Source of the DNA: Gramella sp. MT6
GTDB taxonomy: Bacteria > Bacteroidota > Bacteroidia > Flavobacteriales > Flavobacteriaceae
Assembly: GCF_019357415.1 (NCBI RefSeq)
Contig: NZ_CP048410.1
Span: forward strand, 2,389,001-2,453,000
DNA length: 64,000 nt
Reading direction: 5' to 3'
Below, in pieces: positions 37,696-46,123 of this stretch. The translations under genes were made by a program, and so were the position numbers. The number at the start of each line of letters is the position of its first letter. Position 1 is the first letter of the stretch. A model generated the notes under the pieces. The model did not search any database and was not told the origin of the DNA. It was given only the letters and a program-made list of their open reading frames with translations.

Positions 37696-38706
37696 ATGAT
37701 GGAAAAAAAACAACTACTCATTGTTAGCAGGAATCAGGATTTTGTAAATAAGTTAATTGAGCATCTAAGCGTAAGCTATGAGGTCACTTCAGAGAAATCT
37801 ATACATGTAGCCTATAATATCGCGCTTTCTCTTTTACCCGATATTATTTTCTTTGATAAAGTGTCTTACAATAAAGCTTCAGATTTTCGGAATCTAAAGA
37901 ATTTTAAATCCACCCATTTCCTGACAAAAAGTTTCCTGATGGTTCGTCTCAAAGATAAAGAGAAGGGTGCCTTAACTAAAAGGTATAAATCTATCATAGA
38001 TGAATACATACCCGAAAAGATGAGCGTAGAGCTAATCGCTTCTAACATTCTCAAGAACAATAAGTCGAAAAGTTTTAATTACTGGCATGATTGCTTTATG
38101 GGACTTTTCAATCTTATGACTCAGCCTATCGTTCTATTACAACAGAATAATATTATCGCGATGAACGATTCCTTTAAAAAAACCTTTCGTTTAGAAAATA
38201 CTGATGGTCTAAGACTCACTGATTTCGTGAACGTTGAAAATAAAGCAAAAGTTAAAACCAGCCTTAGAAATTTTGCCAGAGGCAAGCATATGAAGGCGGT
38301 GACTACCACATCTCTCCTTATTAATAATGACAAGCTAAGAAATGCCAAGATCAGTTTCTCCAAACTTAGCCGCAATATCACAGACCAATTTATAATGATG
38401 ATCGATTTTTCTGGAGATGAGCACGCAATGGATGAGAGTATAGGAAGTCACGCAGATCAGGTGGAAAAATGTTTTAAGGAGAATAGTGAGTTGGCAGAAT
38501 TCAGTTTTACTAAACGAGAGAAGGAGATCATCTCCTTATTATGTAAAGGTTATAAAACGAAAGAGATTTCAGATGCTTTATTCATTTCACCTAAAACTAT
38601 AGAAAAGCATAGATCTAATATTATTAAGAGAACTAATTCAGAAACTATTTTGGAGAGTATAATCTACGCAATTAACCATAATTTAGTGGATCTCCCGAAA
38701 TCCTAG
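37696..38706 (+). CDS. Orphan LuxR-type regulator with degenerate receiver
   Basis: A 336-residue regulator. Residues 5-115 resemble a response-regulator receiver: a candidate Asp is present in PDIIFFDKV, but the acidic pair after strand 1 is missing (LLIVSRNQD), so phosphorylation in the normal way is doubtful. A PAS-like middle (about 130-245) begins PIVLLQQNNIIAMNDSFKKTF. The C-terminal LuxR helix-turn-helix is FTKREKEIISLLCKGYKTKE followed by ISPKTIEKHRSNII. The longest frame opens with TTG at 37693; ATG 37696 or 37699 is likelier. No histidine kinase is adjacent. It lies just upstream of the lipoprotein array and may control it. Confidence 0.87.
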   Translation: MMEKKQLLIVSRNQDFVNKLIEHLSVSYEVTSEKSIHVAYNIALSLLPDIIFFDKVSYNKASDFRNLKNFKSTHFLTKSFLMVRLKDKEKGALTKRYKSIIDEYIPEKMSVELIASNILKNNKSKSFNYWHDCFMGLFNLMTQPIVLLQQNNIIAMNDSFKKTFRLENTDGLRLTDFVNVENKAKVKTSLRNFARGKHMKAVTTTSLLINNDKLRNAKISFSKLSRNITDQFIMMIDFSGDEHAMDESIGSHADQVEKCFKENSELAEFSFTKREKEIISLLCKGYKTKEISDALFISPKTIEKHRSNIIKRTNSETILESIIYAINHNLVDLPKS

Positions 38707-39115
38707 ACAAGGTATAATTATCTGTTAAATAGGGGGTTATTTGATTATTATACGGGTTTTCCCCCATGCTTATCACGAAGTTAGTTTCATACATTTACTG
38801 TGATTCTGATAAAAGGTAATAACCTTAAAGCTTTTTGTCTGAAGTTATCCTTACCCCCCAAATCACTACAATTTACTGATCTGTTACACTACTTCCCATG
38901 GGGAAGGTCTGTATGTATATATTTATTAACCATTCTAAATATTATTAACCAATACTGAATAATATGAAAGCGTAAATTACTTAAAACCAAATCTAAAAAT
39001 TTCCCCGAATCGATATTGTTGATCCCTAGACCCTATTTGGCAGATCTGCCAGATACCGGGTGTTGAAAATAGTTTATTAACCATTCTAAATTTTATTAAC
39101 CAAAACTTTATCATT
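38707..39115 (+). promoter_or_regulatory. Gap before the lipoprotein array, with G/C-run motifs and palindromes
   Basis: The 409 bases hold TTTCCCCCAT (38758-38767, the inverse of the motif before the regulator), the inverted repeat CTTCCC-ATG-GGGAAG (38892-38906), an extra AACCATTC leader copy (38923-38952) with a dead start codon, the 14-base perfect palindrome TGGCAGATCTGCCA (39038-39051), and the active leader (39074-39103) of lipoprotein P2. The symmetric sites look like operators. No open frame of useful length is present. Confidence 0.5.
38923..38975 (+). pseudogene. Vestigial leader and start of a lost lipoprotein paralog
   Basis: Bases 38923-38952 match 29 of 30 positions of the leader before P2 (39074-39103). 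At the usual distance comes ATG (38964-38966), but the frame reads ATG AAA GCG TAA and stops at 38975. The following ~100 bases show no signal peptide or paralog sequence. The simplest reading is a remnant of a deleted or aborted gene copy, or a duplicated control element. Confidence 0.55.
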
Positions 39116-40510
39116 ATGAAAAACATTAAAAGTTATCTGGCATTCTGTGCGGTCTTCGTGCTGATACTCGCTGGATGTAGTAAGGATGAACCCGGAACAA
39201 ATGATGGTCCGGCGTCGTCAGAAACCGCTGTACTTCAATTAGGGCCTCTATTGAATAACCCCGCAACCAGGGCGGCGATTAAACAAGAAGAACAGGACAT
39301 TCCTGAATGTTCTGATGAAGCTCCTGGTTTTGCCCAGTTATCCATTATTTACGGACCAGATGATACTCCAAAAGAGAATATCATAGTACCTATTTTAGAG
39401 GATGATCAGGGCTTATTCACAGCTTACTCAGAAGATCTGGAACTTCCAGTCCCTTCAGGTGAAACTACCGTTTCGGTTACTCTCACAGAATTTGTGGTGT
39501 GGACCAATGATGGTGGAAGCCCAGGCGAGGTTATTTGGGTCGCCCCAATAGAAGGTAGCGAATTTGCAGATTTTGTAGACCAGCCTGTTGGTGAAAATTT
39601 CACTTTCGATCTAAGAGCTGGATCTAAAAATTATATAAACGTAGACGTTATATGTTATGATGACCGTGATGTGAATCTATATGGTTATCAATTCTTTACC
39701 ATTACACCAATTCCACTTATCAAGTTCTGTATTTTCGGAAACTACTGTACTCCAGAAGGAAGACATTTTGTAGCCTCTTACAGCGTGAACGTATGGGAAA
39801 GCAATGATGGTGAAAAAGGAGATCCTATTTATACCGGTTTACAGAACATAGTAGAAGGAGAAGGCAGCGAAGCTTATTCAGATCCGTTATGTTTCTTTTT
39901 ACCAGACAGACCTGATGTAGATGATAATGAGGAAGAATACTATGTAGAGATCACATTATTATCTGATACTCCTGGATATGATGGAGATGATATAGTATTT
40001 GCCGAAGGACCAATTTCTGTAACTGAGATCAAAATGTTCTTTGGTGAAGATGGAACTTTAGATTACTACCATTTCCAATATGGTTGTGATGATGGAGTGC
40101 CACCACCATTTGGTCAGCCAGATGCTAAGAGATATAAAGCTTGTATCAAATATCTTGATGATGAAGATGAAGTAGCAGGATTTGCATATCTGTCATTAGA
40201 TGGAACTGTATTGCAAGCCGTAACTTCTTTATTCGGGCTTAAAGTAGGTGAAATGCATCCGCAACACATTCATGAGAACGCTTCTTGTGGAGATTATGGT
40301 CCGGTAGCCGTGGCTCTGGATTATAACGAAGGAGGATTCCCTGTAGCTCAGCTATTCAATGGAGTATCTTTCCTTAATTATGCCGAAACCATTCCTGGTT
40401 TCTTCTTACAGGATCTGGAAGATAGGACCGTTGTAGTTCATGGTAAGGATGTAAATGGAGAATACGCACCGGGCGAACCAGTAGCCTGTGGTGAATTCGA
40501 GGAATACTAA
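39116..40510 (+). CDS. Modular surface lipoprotein, array member P2 (CHRD/SOD-like C-terminus)
   Basis: A 464-residue lipoprotein (Cys21 in LILAGCSKDE; surface-export-like CSKDE). Residues about 30-330 are the shared domain: ECSDEAPGFAQL, PVPSGETTVSVTLTEFVVWT, LRAGSKNYINVDVICYDDRD, LIKFCIFGNYC and DPLCFF. From about 338 the sequence changes to a beta-rich domain with EMHPQHIHENASC and RTVVVHGKD, resembling the CHRD or Cu/Zn-SOD-like fold, where paired His residues could bind metal. I am unsure of that identification. It is first in the tandem array and has its own leader and terminator. Confidence 0.8.
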   Translation: MKNIKSYLAFCAVFVLILAGCSKDEPGTNDGPASSETAVLQLGPLLNNPATRAAIKQEEQDIPECSDEAPGFAQLSIIYGPDDTPKENIIVPILEDDQGLFTAYSEDLELPVPSGETTVSVTLTEFVVWTNDGGSPGEVIWVAPIEGSEFADFVDQPVGENFTFDLRAGSKNYINVDVICYDDRDVNLYGYQFFTITPIPLIKFCIFGNYCTPEGRHFVASYSVNVWESNDGEKGDPIYTGLQNIVEGEGSEAYSDPLCFFLPDRPDVDDNEEEYYVEITLLSDTPGYDGDDIVFAEGPISVTEIKMFFGEDGTLDYYHFQYGCDDGVPPPFGQPDAKRYKACIKYLDDEDEVAGFAYLSLDGTVLQAVTSLFGLKVGEMHPQHIHENASCGDYGPVAVALDYNEGGFPVAQLFNGVSFLNYAETIPGFFLQDLEDRTVVVHGKDVNGEYAPGEPVACGEFEEY

Positions 40511-40520
40511 GAAAAAAACA

Positions 40521-40556
40521 CAAATCCCGGCCCTTTTCAAGGGTTCGGGATTTTAA
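40521..40556 (+). terminator. Terminator after P2
   Basis: AAATCCCG pairs with CGGGATTTT around an inner CCC-TTTTCAA-GGG hairpin. It ends just before the leader of P3. Confidence 0.75.
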
Positions 40557-40587
40557 ATATTAATTAACCATTCGTAAATATTTTAAT

Positions 40588-42654
40588 ATGAGAACAATCA
40601 AAAATTACATGGCATACCTCGCCATTTTTCTTCTACTGTTTTCTTCCTGTACCAAGGATGAAACAGTTCCGGGAAACGGAGAGGTTTCCGATGATGTAGC
40701 TAGCTTATATCTTGGGCCAGTTTTAGAAAATTTGGCAAATCAAAGCCGCCAACAGGAGCAAGATGTTCCTGAATGCTCAACCGATGATCCAGCTTATGCA
40801 CAGATCAGATTAACTTATGGAGAATCTAACACTCCAGTTGAGGTTGTAGTAGATATTTTACAGGATGATCAGGGACTTTTTACTGCATACGATGATGCAT
40901 TGGAAATTCCGATTCCTTCAGGTGAAACTACTGTTTCTGTAACCTTAACAGATTTCGTAGTATGGAATGATGTAGATGGAGCTCCCGGAGTACCAATTTG
41001 GGTAGCACCAAAAGAAGGAAGTGAGTATGCGCAATTTGTATCAGATCCACTTTCCAATACATTTACTTTAAGAGCAGGTTCTAAGAATTATGTAAATGTT
41101 GATGTGATTTGTTATGATGATAGGGATGTAAATCTTTATGGATATTTATTCTTTGATATTAATCCAATTCCTCTTTATGAATTCTGTGTTTTTGCAAACT
41201 TCTGTATATCTGAAGGTGGTAGAGATTATGTAGCTAATTATAGTTTCGACCTTTATGCGTATTCAGGAGAAGAAGCAGAAGATAATCCGGTAACCGATGA
41301 GTCGCTTTACACTTCTATTTACATGGATAAAATGCCTGTAACAGGTTTAGACGGAGAAACATATTATGCAGATCCATTATGTCTACCTATTCCGGCAGGT
41401 GATTCTGAGAATCCAGATGCTCCATATTTATATTATGAGATTACTCTGGAAGACTGGGATGGATACTATGGAGAAGCACCAGATGTAACTCAGTCGGGTT
41501 ATTTATCATGGAATCAAGTTCAAGCTTTATTAGATGAAGATGGAGATGACAGTACTGTAGATTATATGCATTTCTTCCTGAATTGTCCAGGTGGAGGAGA
41601 TCCAACCTGTGAAATAGACACAGACCAGGATGGTGTTCCAGATTGCGATGATATCTGTCCGGGATTTGATGATACCATAGATACTGATGAAGATGGTGTG
41701 CCAGACGGCTGTGATGAATGTGCAGAAGGAGATGATAATATAGATACAGACGAAGATGGTTATGCAGATGCGTGTGACAATTGTCCTCAGGCTTCAAACC
41801 AGGACCAGGCAGATAGCGATGGTGATGGAGTAGGTGATGCCTGTGATGAATGTGTTGATGAATTTGGAGAGCCAGACTTCTTTGGATGTCCAAATGATCC
41901 ATGTATTGATCAACCAGATCCTGACGGAGATGGAGTGAGAGGTATTTGCGATAACTGTCCAGATGTTGCTAATGCAGACCAGGCTGATTCTGATGAAGAT
42001 GGCGTTGGAGATGCATGTGACACGTGTCCAGACTACGATGATACTGCAGATGAAGATGGAGATGGAGTGCCTGATGGCTGTGATGTATGTCCAGGTTTTG
42101 ATGATAATGCCGACGTAGATGCCGATGGAGTGCCAGATGGTTGTGATGTTTGTGAAGACGGAGACGACACGGTAGATACAGATGGAGACGGAATTCCTGA
42201 TGACTGTGAAAATCCTGACGGAGAAGGGGCATGTGAAACCGCCTTTATGTTTGGAGACACTCCTATCAACACCTTTAATAATGTAAACAGATGGGGATGG
42301 GCAGAATTATTTGATGATGCCGATGGTACTTCTCAAACCTTTAAGATTTGGGCAGGTGCAGGACAAAATGATACTTCTAAAGGAACTCACGTTGGAGATG
42401 CAACGGTAACCTTAAATGGTGATGGAGACGTAGAACTGGATATAGATATTTTCAGTGGCTACTCATTTGATGAGCTACATGTTAATCTATCTGAGGATCA
42501 ACCTTCAGGAAATACAGCTAAGGCTCCAGGACAATACAATAGAAATGGAGAAGTAAGTGCTGATGTAACAGAATACACATTTGATTTCAATAATACAGAT
42601 GGAGATTTCTGGATCATAGTACATGCTGTTACCTGTGGTATAGAAGAAGATTAA
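40588..42654 (+). CDS. Modular surface lipoprotein, array member P3 (long TSP3 repeat region)
   Basis: A 688-residue lipoprotein (FSSC, Cys21, then TKDE). The shared domain covers about 30-338. About 340-545 is a long thrombospondin type 3-like array of DxDxDGxxDxxD and Cys-containing loops (for example DEDGVPDGCDECAEGDD), which should bind many calcium ions and form a stiff stalk. The C-terminal 546-688 domain contains NRWGWAELFDDADGTSQTFK and GAGQNDTSKGTHVGDATVTL, a module that seems to recur in secreted proteins of this phylum but has no known role. The leader core AACCATTC is at 40566-40573. Confidence 0.82.
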   Translation: MRTIKNYMAYLAIFLLLFSSCTKDETVPGNGEVSDDVASLYLGPVLENLANQSRQQEQDVPECSTDDPAYAQIRLTYGESNTPVEVVVDILQDDQGLFTAYDDALEIPIPSGETTVSVTLTDFVVWNDVDGAPGVPIWVAPKEGSEYAQFVSDPLSNTFTLRAGSKNYVNVDVICYDDRDVNLYGYLFFDINPIPLYEFCVFANFCISEGGRDYVANYSFDLYAYSGEEAEDNPVTDESLYTSIYMDKMPVTGLDGETYYADPLCLPIPAGDSENPDAPYLYYEITLEDWDGYYGEAPDVTQSGYLSWNQVQALLDEDGDDSTVDYMHFFLNCPGGGDPTCEIDTDQDGVPDCDDICPGFDDTIDTDEDGVPDGCDECAEGDDNIDTDEDGYADACDNCPQASNQDQADSDGDGVGDACDECVDEFGEPDFFGCPNDPCIDQPDPDGDGVRGICDNCPDVANADQADSDEDGVGDACDTCPDYDDTADEDGDGVPDGCDVCPGFDDNADVDADGVPDGCDVCEDGDDTVDTDGDGIPDDCENPDGEGACETAFMFGDTPINTFNNVNRWGWAELFDDADGTSQTFKIWAGAGQNDTSKGTHVGDATVTLNGDGDVELDIDIFSGYSFDELHVNLSEDQPSGNTAKAPGQYNRNGEVSADVTEYTFDFNNTDGDFWIIVHAVTCGIEED

Positions 42655-42665
42655 TTATAAATAAT

Positions 42666-42692
42666 AACCGGCTAGTTTTCCAGCCGGTTTTA
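42666..42692 (+). terminator. Terminator after P3
   Basis: AACCGGCT, loop AGTTTTCC, AGCCGGTT, then TTAA; the stem is strong and the T-run short. Confidence 0.7.
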
Positions 42693-42757
42693 ACTCTTAT
42701 ATCTTAAAAACAGAGATATATAATAACCATTCTAAATATTAACTAAAACTTGAAAAA

Positions 42758-43780
42758 ATGAAAACATTTAAATTTTATTTGGCGATAGTCGCCGTGTTCT
42801 CTTTGCTCCTTACTTCTTGTAGTAAAGATGAGGTTGGGCCTGAAGACTCAATATCAGAAAATGTAGCAAGTCTGAGTCTAGGACCTGTATTACAATCCAT
42901 GGATTTAAATAGACAACAGATTACACCAGATGATACCCCTGAATGTTCAGATCTTCCACCTGCCTTTGCTCAAATTAGGTTGGTGTATGGGGATGATGAC
43001 ACTGAGGTAATTACCATAGTAAGCATTCTATCTGATGATCAGGGACTATTTACCGAATATAGTGATGATCTGGAAATACCAATTCCAAGCGGAGAAACAT
43101 CAGTATCAGTTACTTTAACAGATTTTGTTGTTTGGAGTGATAATGGCGGAGCACCTGGAGAAGTGATCTGGGTAGCACCAAAAGATGATAGTGAATTCGA
43201 TATGTTCGTTGATGACCCTCTTGAAAATACTTTTTCACTTAGAGCGGGATCTAAAAATTATGTAAATGTAGATGTGATTTGTTTCGATGATCGTGAAGTA
43301 AATCTATATGGATACCAATTCTTTGATATAACTCCAATCCCACTTTATGAGTTCTGTATTTTCGCGAACTACTGTACAGACGAAGGTAGACACTATACTG
43401 CAGATTATACCTTCTCTTTATATGAATATGATGCAGAAGCAGAAGATGGAAAAGGTGAGATGATCTATTCAGACTTATCTCCTAATACAGGAATGTCTGA
43501 TGGTACATTCTGGGCAGATCCATTATGTGTTGCTATTCCTGGACCAGGTGATGCAGCAAGTGATGAACCTTATTTAGTATTTGAAGCTACTCTTGTAGAC
43601 TGGAATTATACTGCAGACGATGATGATGAAATGGTGATTACACAGGAACTTACCTGGGATACCGTAGAATCTCTATTGAATAGAGATGGAGATGATGAAA
43701 CTACTAACTACTGGCATATTTTCTTCAATTGTGATGAAGAAGATGGTCCTAGTGGTGATGCAGCAGCTGTTCCACTATAG
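42758..43780 (+). CDS. Modular surface lipoprotein, array member P4 (shared domain only)
   Basis: A 340-residue lipoprotein (LTSC, Cys21, CSKDE) that consists almost only of the shared domain and so defines its limits: from about residue 30 to the last paired cysteine in IFFNCDEEDG (about 328), followed by a 12-residue tail. All six conserved domain cysteines are present: ECSD, VICFDD, EFCIF, ANYC, DPLC and FFNC. Its leader contains AACCATTCTAAATATT (42725-42740). No adhesive or enzymatic motif is recognised. Possibly the basal or minimal form of the family. Confidence 0.8.
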   Translation: MKTFKFYLAIVAVFSLLLTSCSKDEVGPEDSISENVASLSLGPVLQSMDLNRQQITPDDTPECSDLPPAFAQIRLVYGDDDTEVITIVSILSDDQGLFTEYSDDLEIPIPSGETSVSVTLTDFVVWSDNGGAPGEVIWVAPKDDSEFDMFVDDPLENTFSLRAGSKNYVNVDVICFDDREVNLYGYQFFDITPIPLYEFCIFANYCTDEGRHYTADYTFSLYEYDAEAEDGKGEMIYSDLSPNTGMSDGTFWADPLCVAIPGPGDAASDEPYLVFEATLVDWNYTADDDDEMVITQELTWDTVESLLNRDGDDETTNYWHIFFNCDEEDGPSGDAAAVPL

Positions 43781-43790
43781 AAATTTATTA

Positions 43791-43824
43791 AATCTAACCC
43801 GGTGATATCTCCGGGTTAGATTCT
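43791..43824 (+). terminator. Terminator after P4
   Basis: TCTAACCCGG (43793-43802) pairs perfectly with CCGGGTTAGA (43811-43820), followed by TTCTTT. Confidence 0.8.
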
Positions 43825-43862
43825 TTAATAATGTATTGCACAATTAATCCAAAACTAATATT

Positions 43863-45683
43863 ATGAGATTATTAAAAAATTATATGGCATTTTTTGCCCT
43901 CATTGCTTTATTGTTTTCTTCTTGTTCTAAAGATGAAACAGTAAACGTTGATGGAGATGTGGCAGATAATGCAGCAAGTATTTATTTTGGGCCAGTTCTA
44001 GCAGATCTTGGAAATCAATTTTCAAGACAACAGGAACAAGACATTCCGGAATGTTCAACCGACGATCCGGCTTATGCCCAAATTAAATTAACTTATGGGG
44101 AAGACGATACTCCCGTAGAAGTGGTTGTAGAAATATTACAGGATGATCAGGGACTTTTTACTGCATATGACGATGCACTTGAAATTCCAATCCCTTCTGG
44201 AGAAACTACAGTTTCTGTAACCTTAACAGATTTTGTAGTGTGGAATGATGTTGATGGTGCACCAGGTATGCCAATCTGGGTAGCTCCAAAAGAGGGTAGT
44301 GAATACGCTCAATTTGTATCAGATCCACTTTCTAATACATTTAATTTAAGAGCTGGGTCAAAGAATTATGTCAATGTAGATGTGATTTGTTTTGATGACC
44401 GTGATGTGAACCTATATGGATATCAATTCTTCGATATCAATCCTGTTCCGCTTTATGAATTCTGCGTATTTGCCAACTATTGTACAGATGCTGGTAGACA
44501 TTACACTGCAGATTATACCTTCGCAATTTACGAGTACGATGCCGAGGCAGAGGATGGTAAAGGTGAAATGATCTACGAAGGATTATCTCCAGAAACCGGA
44601 AATGACGATGGTACTTATTGGGCAGATCCACTTTGTGTGGTAATTCCTGGACCAGGCGATGTAGCTTCAGATCAACCTTACCTGGTATTTGAAGCAACCT
44701 TATCAGATTGGGATGGATATTATACCGCAGAGGAAGATGATGAGTCCGTAATTACAGAAACACTTTCATGGGATATGATCCAGATGTTGTTTGACGAGGA
44801 TGGAAGCGATGAAACTACAGAATACTGGCACATTTTCTTTAACTGTGCGTCAGATGATGGTCCTGTATGCGATATAAATGATCCTGAGGCAGATTGTGAT
44901 AATGACGGAATTCCGAATGGAGAGGACAACTGTCCACAAACTTCGAACGAAGATCAGGCTGATTTTGATGAAGACGGTTTAGGAGATGTATGTGATCCGG
45001 ATATTGATAATGACGGTGTTCCAAATGATGAAGATGATTGTGACATGCAAGTTCCAGATGTAGATGAAGATGGAGATGGATGTGAAGATATAGATCCTGG
45101 ATGTGATCCTGAAGATGCTGCAGCAGATTGTGATAATGATGGTATTCCTAATGGAGAAGACAATTGTCCGGCTATTTCAAATAGCGATCAGGCCGACTTT
45201 GATGAAGACGGTATGGGTGACGCATGTGATCCTGATATAGATAACGATGGAGTTCCTAATGCTGAGGATGATTGTGATTTTGAAGTTCCTGTTGTTGATG
45301 AAGACGGAGATGGTTGCGAGGATGAGGCTGGGAGTGATTGTGAGTGGACCATAACAGATCCTGGAACAAATTGCTTTAGAGCTACTTTAAATGGTGAAGG
45401 AGATTCATTTGTTGAAATTACTCTCGATACCGGTGTTCCACTATTTGAAGAAGGTGAAATTGTTGCTGCCGGAACATTTGGAATTACTTTGACCGGTAGT
45501 GGTCTAGAGTATAATTTTGATACTGGTACGGCTACTGTTCCTCAATATAATATTCAGGTAACAGATTCATCTGGTGGCGCTATAGCATGCTCTGACCAGG
45601 ATGATGACAATAATATTGTGGAAGGATCATTCACTTATCCTATCTACGTAAGAGTTGCGGCTAACATTTGTGAGCCTAATTAA
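43863..45683 (+). CDS. Modular surface lipoprotein, array member P5 (mosaic, duplicated TSP3 block)
   Basis: A 606-residue lipoprotein (FSSC, Cys21, CSKDE). The shared domain spans about 30-335, but its two halves have different affinities: residues 1 to about 185 are nearly identical to P3, while about 200-335 (YDAEAEDGKGEMIY onward) match P4. About 340-487 are two copies of a 75-residue TSP3-type calcium-binding block. The C-terminal 490-606 domain is beta-rich with no recognised family. The leader differs from its sisters, with only AATTAATCC before the ATG. It ends the array. Confidence 0.82.
   Translation: MRLLKNYMAFFALIALLFSSCSKDETVNVDGDVADNAASIYFGPVLADLGNQFSRQQEQDIPECSTDDPAYAQIKLTYGEDDTPVEVVVEILQDDQGLFTAYDDALEIPIPSGETTVSVTLTDFVVWNDVDGAPGMPIWVAPKEGSEYAQFVSDPLSNTFNLRAGSKNYVNVDVICFDDRDVNLYGYQFFDINPVPLYEFCVFANYCTDAGRHYTADYTFAIYEYDAEAEDGKGEMIYEGLSPETGNDDGTYWADPLCVVIPGPGDVASDQPYLVFEATLSDWDGYYTAEEDDESVITETLSWDMIQMLFDEDGSDETTEYWHIFFNCASDDGPVCDINDPEADCDNDGIPNGEDNCPQTSNEDQADFDEDGLGDVCDPDIDNDGVPNDEDDCDMQVPDVDEDGDGCEDIDPGCDPEDAAADCDNDGIPNGEDNCPAISNSDQADFDEDGMGDACDPDIDNDGVPNAEDDCDFEVPVVDEDGDGCEDEAGSDCEWTITDPGTNCFRATLNGEGDSFVEITLDTGVPLFEEGEIVAAGTFGITLTGSGLEYNFDTGTATVPQYNIQVTDSSGGAIACSDQDDDNNIVEGSFTYPIYVRVAANICEPN
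44880..45329 (+). repeat. Two in-frame 225-base TSP3-encoding repeats in P5
   Basis: Unit 1 begins at 44880 (residue 340) and unit 2 at 45105 (residue 415). Both encode DCDNDGIPNGEDNCP, a DQADFDEDG loop, DPDIDNDGVPN and VDEDGDGCED. Protein identity is very high while many third codon positions differ, so the duplication is not fresh. Confidence 0.85.
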
Positions 45684-45770
45684 ATTAAAGAAATTAACCC
45701 GACTGAATTATTTGACCGGGGGGTGACTAATTTTGCGGGTTAAATACTCATTCCTTTGTGGAATGTGTGG

Positions 45771-45802
45771 AGCTGTCCGGATCTTTCCGGACAGCTTTTT
45801 TA
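45771..45802 (+). terminator. Terminator after P5
   Basis: AGCTGTCCGG (45771-45780), loop ATCTTT, CCGGACAGCT (45787-45796), then a T-run; a perfect 10-base stem. Confidence 0.9.
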
Positions 45803-46123
45803 TTTCAATAAAAAGATTGATTATTTCTAAAAAGTTATATGTTTAAATCTGTCAGTGAATAATTTAAGTTCATTTTAAACCATGTTTTTTTAATCTAAGT
45901 ATTGTGAAATCTAATGGTTTCAGTCGTTCTTTTAATTTTAAAATAAGTCGATTCTCAATTACCCAAATCTTGAGTTGAACTTAATTTTTAGAATTGTGTA
46001 AGAATTTGATTGTTAAAATTTTAGCAGAATATTTAGTTAATTTTTTTGGAATAGACTTTGTAATTCACTGACCGAATTAGAAAAACTAAAACAATTTTTA
46101 AACGCAAAACAAAAGACCTACTT
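45803..46123. other. AT-rich gap before the first astacin gene
   Basis: About 320 bases of AT-rich sequence with no open frame of note, no strong hairpin and no TTG-N17-23-TAnnTTTG promoter; a near match (TAGACTTTG, one base too long) lies about 65 bases before the gene. I see nothing else in it. Confidence 0.5.

Noticed and set aside
38707-39115. Possible mobile element or integration site at the array boundary
   Set aside because: No transposase, integrase, terminal inverted repeats or flanking tRNA is present; the repeats found are leader copies and short palindromes.
41441-42272. Long His/Leu-rich or Ser/Pro-rich open frames antisense to lipoprotein P3 (and similar ones under P5)
   Set aside because: They mirror the Asp/Gly/Cys-rich calcium repeats read on the other strand (GAT codons become ATC/CAT patterns). 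They have biased composition, no signals and no independent start region.
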